This document shows positions 1-8,039 of a stretch of DNA of 41,980 nucleotides, in pieces. Made by a program: the position numbers and the translations under genes. This DNA comes from a virus, in IMG/VR virus record IMGVR_UViG_3300036715_004491, positions 1-41,980 of that record; one strand, 5' to 3'. The notes beneath the pieces were generated by a model. That model ran no database searches. It was not told the origin of the DNA and worked only from the letters and a program-made list of their open reading frames with translations. Within the stretch, counting starts at the first letter, position 1, and each line of letters starts with the position of its first letter.

Positions 1-198
1 ATGCAAGACAAACTAATCACACGAGGCGGAGCCGGAAGAGGCCAGGGGCGCAAGCCGCTCAAGTCCGGTGAAGCCACCACACCTGTAACCATCCGCTTGG
101 CTGAGAGCCAAAAGGTTAAGCTGGCCACGCTGGGCGGCTCCAGGTGGGTGCGTGAGCGAATCGACGAGGCTGAGACACCCAAGGTGGCCGGCGACTGA
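1..198 (+). CDS. Small basic phage protein, 65 aa
   Basis: The first base of the window is the A of an ATG, so the ribosome binding site is not visible and the true start could lie further upstream. The protein has a Gly/Arg/Lys-rich N-terminal stretch (GRGQGRKPLKSGE). A segment resembling small phage DNA-binding proteins follows (TPVTIRLAESQKVKLATLGG, then WVRERID). The pattern is seen in short regulators near the control region of temperate phages. I infer DNA binding only from composition. It sits at the left of the visible early region, followed by about 100 bases before the next gene. Confidence 0.55.
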   Translation: MQDKLITRGGAGRGQGRKPLKSGEATTPVTIRLAESQKVKLATLGGSRWVRERIDEAETPKVAGD

Positions 199-298
199 TC
201 TGCGAAGCCCTGGCGCAGTTCTACCAGGGCAACAAGGCGGCGGCCAAGGTGAGTGAGACCACCAAGACCGCCTGACCACATCAAAAATGGAGTTTGAA

Positions 299-748
299 AT
301 GGCTATCGAAAGTGTAAGCGAGGGCGTAGCTTGTGCACGCGGAGAGCAATCGTTCATGAAGGGCAAAGCGCTGGCTGCCGCCATGGCAATGGCGGTCAGT
401 ACTGGCGGCAACGTCAGGCGCGAACTCGTTGCGGAATACCGCGGTGATGACACTGTTGAGCAGGATAATTTTGTGCGTAAGTACCTGGTCGTCCTCCTGG
501 AAAGTCCTGATTTGCTCGGTGGCTTCTCCGCAGGCCTGACACAACTGCTCGAAGAGGGATTTGATCACCGGAGCGGTATTGCTCAGTCTGTGGCCGCAGT
601 GTCTTATGAGGCGTGCCATTCTCTGCCGGGCGAAGATGGCAACCGCTGCACCGCGCCGCCCTTGAATGTTCAACTTCTCCAGTTCGGTCTCGCCAATTTG
701 GCTGAGGAAATGACCACAGCCGAAATGAAGGAGGTGGCCCATGGCTGA
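299..748 (+). CDS. Early cassette protein, paralogue of the 22327-22728 product
   Basis: 149 residues, function unknown. From residue 19 it matches the product of 22327-22728 closely. Shared blocks include FMKGKALAAAMA, SPDLLGGFSAGLTQLL and YEACH, and both end in KEVAHG. The start at 299 is chosen over the ATG at 287 because GGAG at 289-292 then serves as ribosome binding site. The same leader (GAGTTTGAAA then ATGGCT) also precedes the array in element 2. The last codons contain the GAGGTG binding site for the next gene, and the two genes overlap by 8 nt (ATGGCTGA). It looks like a collapsed version of the longer array at 22020-24044. Confidence 0.75.
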   Translation: MAIESVSEGVACARGEQSFMKGKALAAAMAMAVSTGGNVRRELVAEYRGDDTVEQDNFVRKYLVVLLESPDLLGGFSAGLTQLLEEGFDHRSGIAQSVAAVSYEACHSLPGEDGNRCTAPPLNVQLLQFGLANLAEEMTTAEMKEVAHG

Positions 749-1007
749 TTTTGATGGCGTCCAAACGGCATTCAACAACAGGCAGACGGTCCTGGTGCGA
801 GGTAACGATGCGCGCTGTGTCTCGTACTGGGCAGAGGACGATGCAGGGCATGAGCAGCAGGAGGACGGGCCTACCTACATCGTGATTGGGCGCGGGGCGC
901 CGGACGGCACACTGGTGAAGCTCGCGCAGCGCTATGGCTACGCCTTGGAGCTGCTGCAGGCCTTCCGGGATGGCCCTGGCAACGTATCAGCCCTGCAGTC
1001 GGCCTGA
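741..1007 (+). CDS. Early cassette protein, paralogue of the 23799-24044 product
   Basis: 88 residues, function unknown. The middle part is close to the product of 23799-24044. Both carry LVRGNDARC, YWAED, an acidic GHEQQ/GSEQL-EDGPTY stretch, VIGRGAPD and LQAFRD. The ATG at 741 overlaps the previous stop by 8 nt, and GAGGTG lies at 731-736, so translation is probably coupled. In both elements this gene closes the small-gene cassette, which suggests a conserved end gene with variable genes before it. No domain is recognised. The VIGRGAPDxxLxxLAQRxG stretch suggests a small mixed alpha/beta protein. Confidence 0.75.
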   Translation: MADFDGVQTAFNNRQTVLVRGNDARCVSYWAEDDAGHEQQEDGPTYIVIGRGAPDGTLVKLAQRYGYALELLQAFRDGPGNVSALQSA

Positions 1008-1015
1008 GCATCGCT

Positions 1016-1297
1016 ATGTACGCCCTCTACCGACTCGACTGCAGCGACATACCTGCCGGTGATGCGCCGCACTTGAGTGGGCGCTTTGCGACTGCTGAGC
1101 TGGCCCTGGTAGAGGCGCGCCGGATCATTAATGACAACCTGCGCGAATCTTTGGCCGGTTCCACCAGTGCAGCCGATCTGCTGGGGCGGTTCATGGACTG
1201 GGGCGAGGTCGTATACATCCGTGGTGATCCAGAGGTCGTGTGGGACTCATTTGAGTACGCGACACAGAGCGCGCAGGTAATTTACGGAGGCAACTGA
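1016..1297 (+). CDS. Hypothetical early phage protein, 93 aa
   Basis: Not recognised. The 93-residue product begins MYALYRLDCSD and contains an alanine-rich helical stretch (FATAELALVEARRIINDN). It ends in acidic and aromatic residues (VVWDSFEYATQSAQVIYGG). It starts 9 nt after the previous stop with no strong Shine-Dalgarno sequence, so its translation may depend on the upstream gene. No paralogue is visible in element 2. Confidence 0.55.
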   Translation: MYALYRLDCSDIPAGDAPHLSGRFATAELALVEARRIINDNLRESLAGSTSAADLLGRFMDWGEVVYIRGDPEVVWDSFEYATQSAQVIYGGN

Positions 1298-1299
1298 GC

Positions 1300-1956
1300 T
1301 TGGTCAACAAGAAAACGACAAGGGGCTATGAAGCCCCTTCCAAGAGTTTCCCTGATGCGCTCCGGGAACCCATTTACCCTGACTCCCCCCCGCCGCGAGA
1401 GCCGACATTCTTGGAGCAGTTCAAGGATGGCAATGCTGTCAGCCAACACGCTGATGCAATGCGCCGCTACTTTTTCGGAATCGCTCAGGAGATAGAAAAA
1501 AAGAAACACGCAAAGTTGCTGATGTTGGCTGATCACTTCGGCATCAGCCATGGGCATGATGACACATGGCTTAAGTTGTCTCTGAAGCTGGCTGAGCATT
1601 TCATGCCTGGATTTGAAGTAAGGCTGACCAGGGGTAAAAGAGGTCCGCCAGAGAAGTGGAATGAAATGCAGCTGGCCAAGCTGTATTGCAGCGTGATGTT
1701 GAAGAACAAGTCGCTTGAGGAGCGCGGCAACACGAAGTCATATGCCGCAGCGTGCTCCGTACTTTCAAAATCTGGCTACTGGAAGGCCGCAGGGTCCGGC
1801 AAGACGCTGCACAACAAGTTTGACGAGGCCAAGAAAACGAATCTCGTCCGGATGCTTGATAGGGTTGCTGATGATCCGAATTATGGGCATCGAATTTACA
1901 AAGACTTTTTGCAACAAATGACCGGCGACGTAGGAGAAATGCGCAAAATTGAATAA
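1300..1956 (+). CDS. Hypothetical phage protein, 218 aa
   Basis: Not recognised. The start is a TTG at 1300, preceded by GGAGG at 1285-1289. No ATG further in leaves a better-placed binding site. The protein has a proline-rich N-terminal part (YPDSPPPREP), a helical middle and a basic lysine-rich C-terminal half. The segment around KSYAAACSVLSKSGYW is compatible with a helix-turn-helix, but this is weak. It is the last gene before the regulated gap at 1957-2041 and probably ends the first early transcription unit. Confidence 0.6.
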   Translation: MVNKKTTRGYEAPSKSFPDALREPIYPDSPPPREPTFLEQFKDGNAVSQHADAMRRYFFGIAQEIEKKKHAKLLMLADHFGISHGHDDTWLKLSLKLAEHFMPGFEVRLTRGKRGPPEKWNEMQLAKLYCSVMLKNKSLEERGNTKSYAAACSVLSKSGYWKAAGSGKTLHNKFDEAKKTNLVRMLDRVADDPNYGHRIYKDFLQQMTGDVGEMRKIE

Positions 1957-1961
1957 ATAGC

Positions 1962-1995
1962 TTCCCGGCAATAGGTGCGCAGCATTTACCGGGAA
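1962..1995. promoter_or_regulatory. Inverted repeat upstream of the AlpA-type gene
   Basis: TTCCCGG (1962-1968) and CCGGGAA (1989-1995) form 7-bp arms around a 20-nt gap that has further A/T pairing near the arms. It lies in the 85-bp gap before the AlpA-type gene. It could be an operator or a weak terminator. There is no T-run after it, so a regulator site is preferred. Confidence 0.3.
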
Positions 1996-2041
1996 ACTTG
2001 AAAAATTAATCTCGGGTCATTCGTTCAACGAGGTGCCCGAA

Positions 2042-2332
2042 ATGCAAATTAAGTTTCTTCGGATCAAGTCAGTATGCGAGCTGCTTGATCTGCCCTATCA
2101 GACATTTGTCGACCAGGTAAACAATGGCCTGTTCACCAAGCAGGTGAAATTGGGTCTTCGGGTCGCTGTGTGGCCAGCCCATGAAATTGAGGCCGTCATG
2201 CGGGCACGCTACGCCGGCAAGAGCGAAGAGCAAATCAAGAAACTTGTTCAGGCTCTGCATGACCAGCGCCAGACACCCAACGCGTTCAACGGCCCCGCCG
2301 CCGTCCTGGCCGCCGAGGCGCAGGCAGCATGA
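2042..2332 (+). CDS. AlpA-type helix-turn-helix regulator
   Basis: 96 residues. The N-terminal half (FLRIKSVCELLDLPYQTFVD) reads as a MerR/AlpA-like helix-turn-helix. The following LRVAVWPAHEIEAVMRARYAG fits the family pattern in which a strand and 'W/Y..EI..' helix contact DNA. AlpA proteins in P4-like satellites and related prophages act as excisionases or activators of the integrase region. Start 2042 is preferred over the GTG at 2033 because CGAGG at 2029-2033 is then well spaced. It leads an operon whose next gene overlaps by ATGA. Assigned from fold pattern, not a strong family match. Confidence 0.65.
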   Translation: MQIKFLRIKSVCELLDLPYQTFVDQVNNGLFTKQVKLGLRVAVWPAHEIEAVMRARYAGKSEEQIKKLVQALHDQRQTPNAFNGPAAVLAAEAQAA

Positions 2333-2541
2333 GCACCGCGAAGCAGTTCGAGACGCTGCGCGCCGAGGCCGCCCTGGCCGGTGTCACCCTAGTGGCATCC
2401 ACTGATGACCGTGACCTGCCCATTTACATCGCCAGTCGCTGGGCGCTGACACGCACGTTCCTCACTCTGGCTGAAGTGGCGCATTGGCTCGCCATGGTCA
2501 CCGGCAAGAAGGTGGCGATGCATGAGGAGGCCGCTGCATGA
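2329..2541 (+). CDS. Hypothetical early protein, 70 aa
   Basis: Not recognised. It overlaps the AlpA-type gene and the next gene by ATGA at both ends, so all three are probably co-translated. The product is alanine-rich at the N-terminus. Its central strand-helix pattern (PIYIASRWALTRTFLTLAEVAHWLAMVTG) occurs in small phage early proteins of unknown role. It lies just upstream of the replication genes. Confidence 0.6.
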   Translation: MSTAKQFETLRAEAALAGVTLVASTDDRDLPIYIASRWALTRTFLTLAEVAHWLAMVTGKKVAMHEEAAA

Positions 2542-2825
2542 CCGAAGCAGAAAGTTTTCTCATCCTGCAGGGCCAATGCTCGCTCTTCGACACGCCAACG
2601 GAACTTGTTCGTGTCACTTATGAGCAAGGTGCACCCGGATACCTGGCCACGCGAGCAGGATCCTCCTGGTTCACCCCAGACCTCGAGTCCATGCGTCTGC
2701 AGTTAGAAGCTCTGGAGGGTCGGACCATACCGCGCCCGGGCGTGGCCGCGAATGCCTTGGGCGGCCTGATGGACGCATTCCTGACCGGTCTGCAGGACGC
2801 CACCGCGCCGGACATGGACCACTGA
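2538..2825 (+). CDS. Hypothetical early protein, 95 aa
   Basis: Not recognised. It starts at an ATGA overlap with the gene before. The sequence is mildly acidic, with a predicted beta-rich first half (LFDTPTELVRVTYEQGAPGYL) and an alanine-rich C-terminal helix. It is followed within 5 nt by the zinc-finger gene and belongs to the same early operon. No paralogue is seen in element 2. Confidence 0.55.
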   Translation: MTEAESFLILQGQCSLFDTPTELVRVTYEQGAPGYLATRAGSSWFTPDLESMRLQLEALEGRTIPRPGVAANALGGLMDAFLTGLQDATAPDMDH

Positions 2826-2830
2826 TAGCC

Positions 2831-3298
2831 ATGGGCCTACTTCGCGATCACCTTCCTGAACCCGCCAGCTACTTTGAGAGCCAGGGGCTCGTGCTGCAGC
2901 CCGGCGCCAAATGGCGCACCACGCGCTGCGACTTCCATGATGGCAGTGACTCCATGCGGGTCAACGTCCAGACCGGCGCCTGGGTCTGCATGGCCGGCTG
3001 CGGCGCCAAGGGCGGTGATGTGCTGGCCTACCAGATGCAGCGCCATGATCAGCCGTTCATTCAGGCCGCCAAGGCCCTGGGCGCCTGGCAGGACGATCCC
3101 CGTGATGAAACGCAGCCCAGGCGCAAGCCCCTGCCGTTCCCCGCTCGTGACGCACTGGAGGTACTGGCAGACGAGGCCATGCTCGTGGCCGTCGCCGCTG
3201 GCAATGTTGCACACGGTGTGGTGCTCAGCGCAGTTGATCGGGCACGCCTGATGCAGGCCGCCGGGCGCATTAACGTGATCGCGGAGGCCAGCGCGTGA
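2831..3298 (+). CDS. Stand-alone primase-type zinc-finger protein
   Basis: 155 residues. C33, H36, C53 and C57 form a CHC2-like zinc site, set in GAKWRTTRCDFHDG and TGAWVCMAGCG, followed by GGDVLAY, as in the zinc domain of DnaG/P4-type primases. No TOPRIM catalytic domain follows. The C-terminal half is a helical segment (ALEVLADEAMLVAVAAGNV). It is closely related to the product of 26511-26969 in element 2. It overlaps the helicase gene by GTGA, so the two products are probably made in matched amounts. Role in priming or in loading the helicase at the origin is inferred. Confidence 0.8.
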   Translation: MGLLRDHLPEPASYFESQGLVLQPGAKWRTTRCDFHDGSDSMRVNVQTGAWVCMAGCGAKGGDVLAYQMQRHDQPFIQAAKALGAWQDDPRDETQPRRKPLPFPARDALEVLADEAMLVAVAAGNVAHGVVLSAVDRARLMQAAGRINVIAEASA

Positions 3299-4353
3299 GC
3301 AAAGAATCCACCATCATCACCATCGACAGCAAGATGAAGCGGCCCAAGTTCAAGCTGCTCGACTACGCGCTTGCTGAAGACTTGGACCCAGATTCCACCG
3401 AGTTCGCTGATGAGCTGGTCGAGGGCCTGCTGGCCAAGCGCTCGATCTCCGTCCTGTACGGCGACTCCAACAGCGGCAAGACCTTCCTGGCAATCGACCT
3501 GGGGGCCGCCGTGGCCCGCCAACTGCCCTGGATGCAGCGCAATATCGATGGTGGCATGGTTGTCTACCTGGCCACCGAAAGCCCGGAGAGCGTACGCAAC
3601 CGGCTGCGGGCCTACCAGAAGCACCACGGCGTGAAGATCCCGAACTTCATCGTTGTCAGCACACCCATCAACCTGTACGAGAACCCGGCGGACGCCGCGG
3701 CCATCGTGAACATGATCCAGACGATCGAGGTCGAGCGCGGCTGCAAGTGCGAGCTGGTGATCGGTGACACGCTGGCCCGGATGAGCGCCGGCGCGAACGA
3801 GAACAGCGGCGAGCACATGGGCATGGTGCTGGCCCAGCTGGACCGCGTGAAGACCCAGGGCAAGACTGCCGTGGCCATGATCCACCACACCGGCAAGAAC
3901 GCCGCCATGGGCATGCGTGGATGGTCTGGCATGCGGGCCTTCATCGACACCGAACTGGAGGTGACCACCAGCGAGGCCTCAAGCGACCGCGTTCTGGAGA
4001 TCACCAAGCAGCGCGACATTGGCGGCAAGGGTGACCGCTTCGGGTTTCGCCTGGACACCGTGGCCATGGGCCTGGGCAAATGGGGCAAGGAACGCACATC
4101 GTGCGTGGTCGTGCCCGCCAATGCACCCATTAGGGCCCCCAAGAGCAACGCGAAGATGGGGCAGACCCAGCAGGCCGTCATGGCGCTGCTGCGCGGCGCT
4201 GAACGCAACATGCGCATCACCGAAATTGCCGAGGCCCTGAAGCCGCAGGGCGTCTCCAAGACCAGTGTCTACAACTCCGTAGAGCGCCTCCGGGATGCCG
4301 GACTGGTGGAAGTTTCCACCGGATTGGTACATCTGAATGGGGGTAAATCGTGA
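3295..4353 (+). CDS. RepA-type replicative helicase (AAA_25 family)
   Basis: 352 residues, starting at a GTG that overlaps the previous stop. Walker A is GDSNSGKT (56-63) and Walker B is LVIGDTL (154-160). IHHTGK lies around 196-201, and the RGWSGMRAFIDTELEV segment fits the RecA-like core of RSF1010 RepA and phage RepA-like helicases. The last 65 residues (MRITEIAEALKPQGVSKTSVYNSVERL) form a winged helix that could bind the adjacent repeats. These proteins act as ring helicases at plasmid or phage origins. The stop is immediately followed by the TTCACG repeat array, which supports a replication role. Confidence 0.85.
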   Translation: MSKESTIITIDSKMKRPKFKLLDYALAEDLDPDSTEFADELVEGLLAKRSISVLYGDSNSGKTFLAIDLGAAVARQLPWMQRNIDGGMVVYLATESPESVRNRLRAYQKHHGVKIPNFIVVSTPINLYENPADAAAIVNMIQTIEVERGCKCELVIGDTLARMSAGANENSGEHMGMVLAQLDRVKTQGKTAVAMIHHTGKNAAMGMRGWSGMRAFIDTELEVTTSEASSDRVLEITKQRDIGGKGDRFGFRLDTVAMGLGKWGKERTSCVVVPANAPIRAPKSNAKMGQTQQAVMALLRGAERNMRITEIAEALKPQGVSKTSVYNSVERLRDAGLVEVSTGLVHLNGGKS

Positions 4354-4441
4354 TTCACGTCATTCACGTTTGTTCACGCGTGAATGCCCATGAACGTTCA
4401 CGTTTATTCACGCCGCCCTTTAGGGGCGTGAATAACGTGAA
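4354..4441. repeat. Iteron array and hairpin, candidate replication origin of element 1
   Basis: Within 88 bp there are five TTCACG copies on the plus strand (4354, 4363, 4373, 4397, 4407). Three inverted CGTGAA copies (4379, 4427, 4436) accompany them. Two copies form the palindrome TTCACGCGTGAA at 4373-4384. A perfect 11-bp stem, TTATTCACGCC (4404-4414) with GGCGTGAATAA (4425-4435), closes the array. Such repeats directly after a helicase gene are typical of iteron origins. The stem could also end transcription of the replication operon. No protein gene is supported in this stretch on either strand. Confidence 0.7.
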
Positions 4442-4462
4442 TGGGGAAACGGTGGAATTGGC

Positions 4463-4705
4463 ATGAATGCCAGCACCGCCATGCTGATCCACACCTGGAG
4501 CGTAGGCAAAAGGTATCAGCTGACCCTGACCGTCCCCTTCCCGGTTGCTGGTGTTGTGACCGTGGCCACTTGCGAATGGGCGCCATGTCTGCCCCAGACC
4601 ATGAACCAGCGCGAGCGCCGCGACTACCTGCGCGGCCGTGCAAAAGCCATCGAAACCCTGTTGAAAACCGGCCTTTTTGATGCCGATTCGCTTGAAAAAG
4701 CATAG
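4463..4705 (+). CDS. Hypothetical protein, 80 aa
   Basis: Not recognised. It is the first gene after the origin candidate. The start ATG follows a weak GGTGGAA. The N-terminal part looks beta-rich (AMLIHTWSVGKRYQLTLTVPFPVAGVVTVATCEW). The C-terminal part is a charged helix (NQRERRDYLRGRAKAIETLLKTG). It lies between the replication and virion blocks, so it could belong to either. Confidence 0.55.
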   Translation: MNASTAMLIHTWSVGKRYQLTLTVPFPVAGVVTVATCEWAPCLPQTMNQRERRDYLRGRAKAIETLLKTGLFDADSLEKA

Positions 4706-4784
4706 CAGGAATCGAAAGAAATCGTGCAGCCATGCGGGTTGCCCGGTAGTTCCCCCCGTTTTAACCACTGAAAGAGAGAAAGCC

Positions 4785-5141
4785 ATGAGCATGCAACGAT
4801 TCCCCTCCGCCGTCCGTTCCGCCACCCTGATCGGTGACGACAACGCCAAGAACCCTGGCAATGTGGGCTGCAAAGTCCATTTGCGTGTGTCCGCCGTGCC
4901 TGGCGTGGATACCGTGCAGGTTGTGATTGAAGGCAAGGACTCGCTGTCCGGCCTGTACTACACGATCCTGCAGGGCGCCGTTCAGGTGGCCGCTGGGCTG
5001 TTCGTCTATACCGTCTACCCTGGCGTGGCCGCCGTGGCCAACGTGTCCGCGTCTGATGTTTTGCCCGATACCTATCGGGTACGCGTGGTGCACAGCGCCG
5101 GCACGGCTTTCACCTATTCCATGCAGATTGTGGAGATGTGA
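4785..5141 (+). CDS. Phage virion-associated protein, beta-rich, 118 aa
   Basis: The start at 4785 is chosen because GAGAGAAAG lies just upstream. Earlier in-frame starts have no binding site. The protein is beta-rich, with alternating patterns (VQVVIEGKDSLSGLYYTIL, then YPGVAAVANVSASDVLP and YRVRVVHSA). These resemble small structural proteins of tailed phages found beside head genes. I cannot name the exact position in the virion. It opens the virion-gene block of element 1; a capsid gene would be expected nearby but none is present. Confidence 0.6.
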   Translation: MSMQRFPSAVRSATLIGDDNAKNPGNVGCKVHLRVSAVPGVDTVQVVIEGKDSLSGLYYTILQGAVQVAAGLFVYTVYPGVAAVANVSASDVLPDTYRVRVVHSAGTAFTYSMQIVEM

Positions 5142-5142
5142 G

Positions 5143-5373
5143 ATGCCCATTTCTATCTCGACAGATCCAAGCGATCAAACGCGCGACGCCGCCTGGTTTG
5201 AAAACGAGGCCCGCATGAAGGACCCGGCGTACTTCAACCCGCAGGACCCTATGCACGAAATCGTCAAGGCTCAAGTCAAGGGGTATTTCTCAAGCCAGTA
5301 CCAGAACTCGGGCCCGGTCAATCGCTCTGCGATGCCGTTCTATATCGACACCACACCACCCAACCAAAAGTAA
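5143..5373 (+). CDS. Hypothetical phage protein, 76 aa
   Basis: Not recognised. The ATG at 5143 lies one base after the previous stop, with GGAG at 5132-5135 inside the upstream gene. The protein is polar, with proline and asparagine (FNPQDPMHEIVKAQVKGYF), and shows no transmembrane segment. The context is the virion block, between the beta-rich protein and the coiled-coil protein. Confidence 0.55.
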   Translation: MPISISTDPSDQTRDAAWFENEARMKDPAYFNPQDPMHEIVKAQVKGYFSSQYQNSGPVNRSAMPFYIDTTPPNQK

Positions 5374-5379
5374 TCGACC

Positions 5380-6117
5380 ATGAAAAAGCAACCCACTAAG
5401 ACCGAGGCGGTCTACATTGAAAACAGCATCACGCAAGCGCCCTGCGTCTCGATCGCGCAGGCCACTGCCATGGATATTAAGAAAAAGATCGAGGACTTCG
5501 AAGCCGAGATTGCCAAGACGGATGCCGAGATCCTTGGTGCCAATGAGCTGTTGCACGGCGGCTGGCGCGCCCAGTCCAAGGACCCCAGTGCGATGGAGCG
5601 AATCGCGGAAGACATAGAGCGCCTGCACAGGCGCAAGAAGATGCAGGAGACCGTGTGCACGGGCGCCGTTGCTGAGCTGGAGGCCGTGGAGCGCCAGATC
5701 ACTGCCGACCAGATCCTGCGCGTGCGCGCCGATGTGGACCGGTTGATGGCGGCCCGCACAGCCACCGCGCGCAACATCACCGCCGTGTGCTTCCAGCTGG
5801 CCGCCATGGTCCGCGAGGTAGACGCAATTGGCGACCAGGTCAAGAATCTGTTCAGCCATGACCGCAAGCAGACCGGCCTGACCGCCAATGAAGTGGCGGG
5901 CCGAATCAACCGCAGCCCGCTGCAGTGGGGCATTGACGAGATTCTTTCGCAGCAGCTAGACCCAGCCTTGTGGAAATCCGAGCGCCCAATATTTGGCATC
6001 CAGGGCAATCTGGAGGAGAAGATGGCAGAGGCCATTGATGTCGAGCGCCGTGGCCTGCTGTCCTCCATGGACATGATCGTGGAGCAGTTCGCTGCTGGGC
6101 TCAAGGTCGAGGAGTAG
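5380..6117 (+). CDS. Coiled-coil virion-block protein, 245 aa
   Basis: The ATG follows 6 nt after the previous stop. Long heptad-like helices fill most of the protein (IKKKIEDFEAEIAKTDAEIL; then ERIAEDIERLHRRKKMQE). An alanine-rich helical middle and an acidic C-terminus follow. No catalytic motif is seen. It directly precedes two ejection-type proteins, so it is probably a structural or assembly factor of the DNA-ejection apparatus. That role is inferred from position only. Confidence 0.6.
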   Translation: MKKQPTKTEAVYIENSITQAPCVSIAQATAMDIKKKIEDFEAEIAKTDAEILGANELLHGGWRAQSKDPSAMERIAEDIERLHRRKKMQETVCTGAVAELEAVERQITADQILRVRADVDRLMAARTATARNITAVCFQLAAMVREVDAIGDQVKNLFSHDRKQTGLTANEVAGRINRSPLQWGIDEILSQQLDPALWKSERPIFGIQGNLEEKMAEAIDVERRGLLSSMDMIVEQFAAGLKVEE

Positions 6118-6122
6118 CTCGC

Positions 6123-8015
6123 ATGATCGACACCCTCTACCAGGACAGCATCGACAAAAGCCTTGATGACCAGCTCCAGCGACCCAAGTCCGTAGCGCCG
6201 CCACCGCCCAACCCCTTCACCTTTTCAGGGATTGGCAAGGCTGCAACCGTCGGCGCCGTGGGCGGCGGTGCAGCGCAAGCGATTGGCTCAGGTGCGGATA
6301 TTCTGGGCGCATTTGGTCAGGTGCTGGGCGCGTCTGATGTCAGCTCCCAGGGCATGTTCTCCGGGTTCAGGACCCATGGCCTCTTGTCCGGCCCGACCCC
6401 GGCCGAGCGCACTCAGCGCGAGCAGGCCAACACCAAGATCCAGACTGAAGGCGTTGACTACAGCAGCGACGGCGGTGATCTGTTCCGCCAGCGGGCCGAC
6501 GATCTGATGCCCAACCCCCAGACCGCACACGCCAGTGAAATGATCGTGGCAGGCGTTGGCAAGTCCGTGGTCAAGGCCATCGGCCATGCTGCCCTGTTTG
6601 GCCCAGCGGCCCCGATCAGCTTTGCACTGGATGAGGGCCTGACCGAGTCCGATCGCCTGAAGCATCTAGGCGTTGACCTGGAGACCCGCACGAAAGTGGG
6701 CGCGGTGACCGGCGCAGTGGCTGGCGCCTCACTGGTACTGCCTGTGGCCGCGCCCGGGGCGCTGCTCAAGACCACCGGACTGGTGACCGTGGCGGGCCCG
6801 GGCGGTTTCGTCACGCAGAACATCGCCAATCACGCCATCCTGGAGCACGCAGGCTACAAGGATCTGGCAAACCAATATGACCCTCTGGACCCGGTGGGCC
6901 TGGCCCTGTCCACGCTGGTACCGGCCGTGTTTGGTTACATGGGCTACCGTGGTGGCAAGCCTGTGCCATCGCCCAAGCTGCGTGATGTGGCCATGGGCAT
7001 GGAGAGCGGCGGGCAGGACTTGGATGCCAACGGCCAAGTGCTGACCTCGCCCAAGGGCGCCAAGGGCAAGATGCAGGTGATGGACGCCACCAACCTGGAC
7101 CCGGGCTTTGGCGTGCGTCCTGCAGCCGATGGCAGCCTCGCTGAGCGTGCGCGCGTGGGTGGTGACTACCTGGACGCCATGGTTACCCGCTACGGCTCAG
7201 AAGACAAGGCTCTGGCTGCCTACAACGCTGGCCCCGGCGCGCTGGACAACGCCCTGGCAGCGGCGACCAAGAAGGGCACCAGCTGGCTGGCAGAGCTGCC
7301 CGCAGAGACCCAGGCCTATGTGCGAAAGGGCATGGCCAAGCTGGGCCCTGATCGCGTGGAGCACGGTGTGCGCACCGCCATTTCCGATGATCCCGATGTG
7401 GTGATGGCCGCGCGCGTCAACCAGGTGAACGAGGCCGTCGACGCCATGCGCCTGACCCCAGACGATGACCTGGCCGGCATGAATGCCCACATCGATGCCC
7501 TGCAGCGCGCGCATGACCAGCTGGCGCGCGGCGATGATGTGCACGTGCTGGACCTTCTGCCGCAGGACCGGCTCAATACGGCTCGGATGATTGACGCGCT
7601 GGGCCGCGACACGCGGGATTCAGCTGCGCCAGTGCCCGAGCTGATTCGCGCCGTGCAGGCCGATATGACCCCGCCCAGGCGTGCCAATGGATCCATGGGC
7701 CAAGAGCCGCCCACAGTGCTGGCTCGGGGCGCTGATGTGCAACCCGAGCTCATGGCGAAACCTGCAACACCTGCAACGGCAGCTGCAACGCTGCGCGATG
7801 TGGTCGGCAACGATGCACCGCACATCGATGCTGCCACGCCCGCCTCGGATTCCATGGCCATGCGCAATCCAGACCGCCCGGTGCTGATGGATCACATGGA
7901 CGAGAAGATGCCCAAGGCCCAGTTCATGGAGATGGTGCGCCGGGAGGCCGAGAGCGACACCAAGGACGCGCAGCTGCTGCAGGTTGCCGCCGAATGCTTC
8001 TTGCAGCAGGCCTAA
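6123..8015 (+). CDS. Ejection-type virion protein with lytic transglycosylase domain
   Basis: 630 residues. Residues about 36-70 and 190-280 are rich in Gly/Ala and hydrophobic residues, suited to membrane insertion. Residues about 285-390 form an SLT-type lytic transglycosylase. Glu294 in MESGG is the expected catalytic acid, GKMQVM follows, and AYNAGPG at 366-372 is the family signature. The rest is helical and polar. Podovirus ejection proteins of this kind enter the cell envelope and locally open peptidoglycan for DNA entry. The gene lies between the coiled-coil gene and the 851-residue gene. It is functionally parallel to 37178-40000, where the transglycosylase domain is at the N-terminus. 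Confidence 0.75.
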   Translation: MIDTLYQDSIDKSLDDQLQRPKSVAPPPPNPFTFSGIGKAATVGAVGGGAAQAIGSGADILGAFGQVLGASDVSSQGMFSGFRTHGLLSGPTPAERTQREQANTKIQTEGVDYSSDGGDLFRQRADDLMPNPQTAHASEMIVAGVGKSVVKAIGHAALFGPAAPISFALDEGLTESDRLKHLGVDLETRTKVGAVTGAVAGASLVLPVAAPGALLKTTGLVTVAGPGGFVTQNIANHAILEHAGYKDLANQYDPLDPVGLALSTLVPAVFGYMGYRGGKPVPSPKLRDVAMGMESGGQDLDANGQVLTSPKGAKGKMQVMDATNLDPGFGVRPAADGSLAERARVGGDYLDAMVTRYGSEDKALAAYNAGPGALDNALAAATKKGTSWLAELPAETQAYVRKGMAKLGPDRVEHGVRTAISDDPDVVMAARVNQVNEAVDAMRLTPDDDLAGMNAHIDALQRAHDQLARGDDVHVLDLLPQDRLNTARMIDALGRDTRDSAAPVPELIRAVQADMTPPRRANGSMGQEPPTVLARGADVQPELMAKPATPATAAATLRDVVGNDAPHIDAATPASDSMAMRNPDRPVLMDHMDEKMPKAQFMEMVRREAESDTKDAQLLQVAAECFLQQA

Positions 8016-8039
8016 CCCCAATCACAAAAGGAATTCACC

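Noticed and set aside
3061-3888. Long open frame on the minus strand
   Set aside because: It lies opposite the zinc-finger and helicase genes, which have clear motifs; its product is His/Val-rich as expected for an antisense reading of GC-rich coding DNA.
4364-4936. 190-codon minus-strand frame over the origin candidate
   Set aside because: It runs through the TTCACG array, has no binding site at its start and overlaps two better genes.
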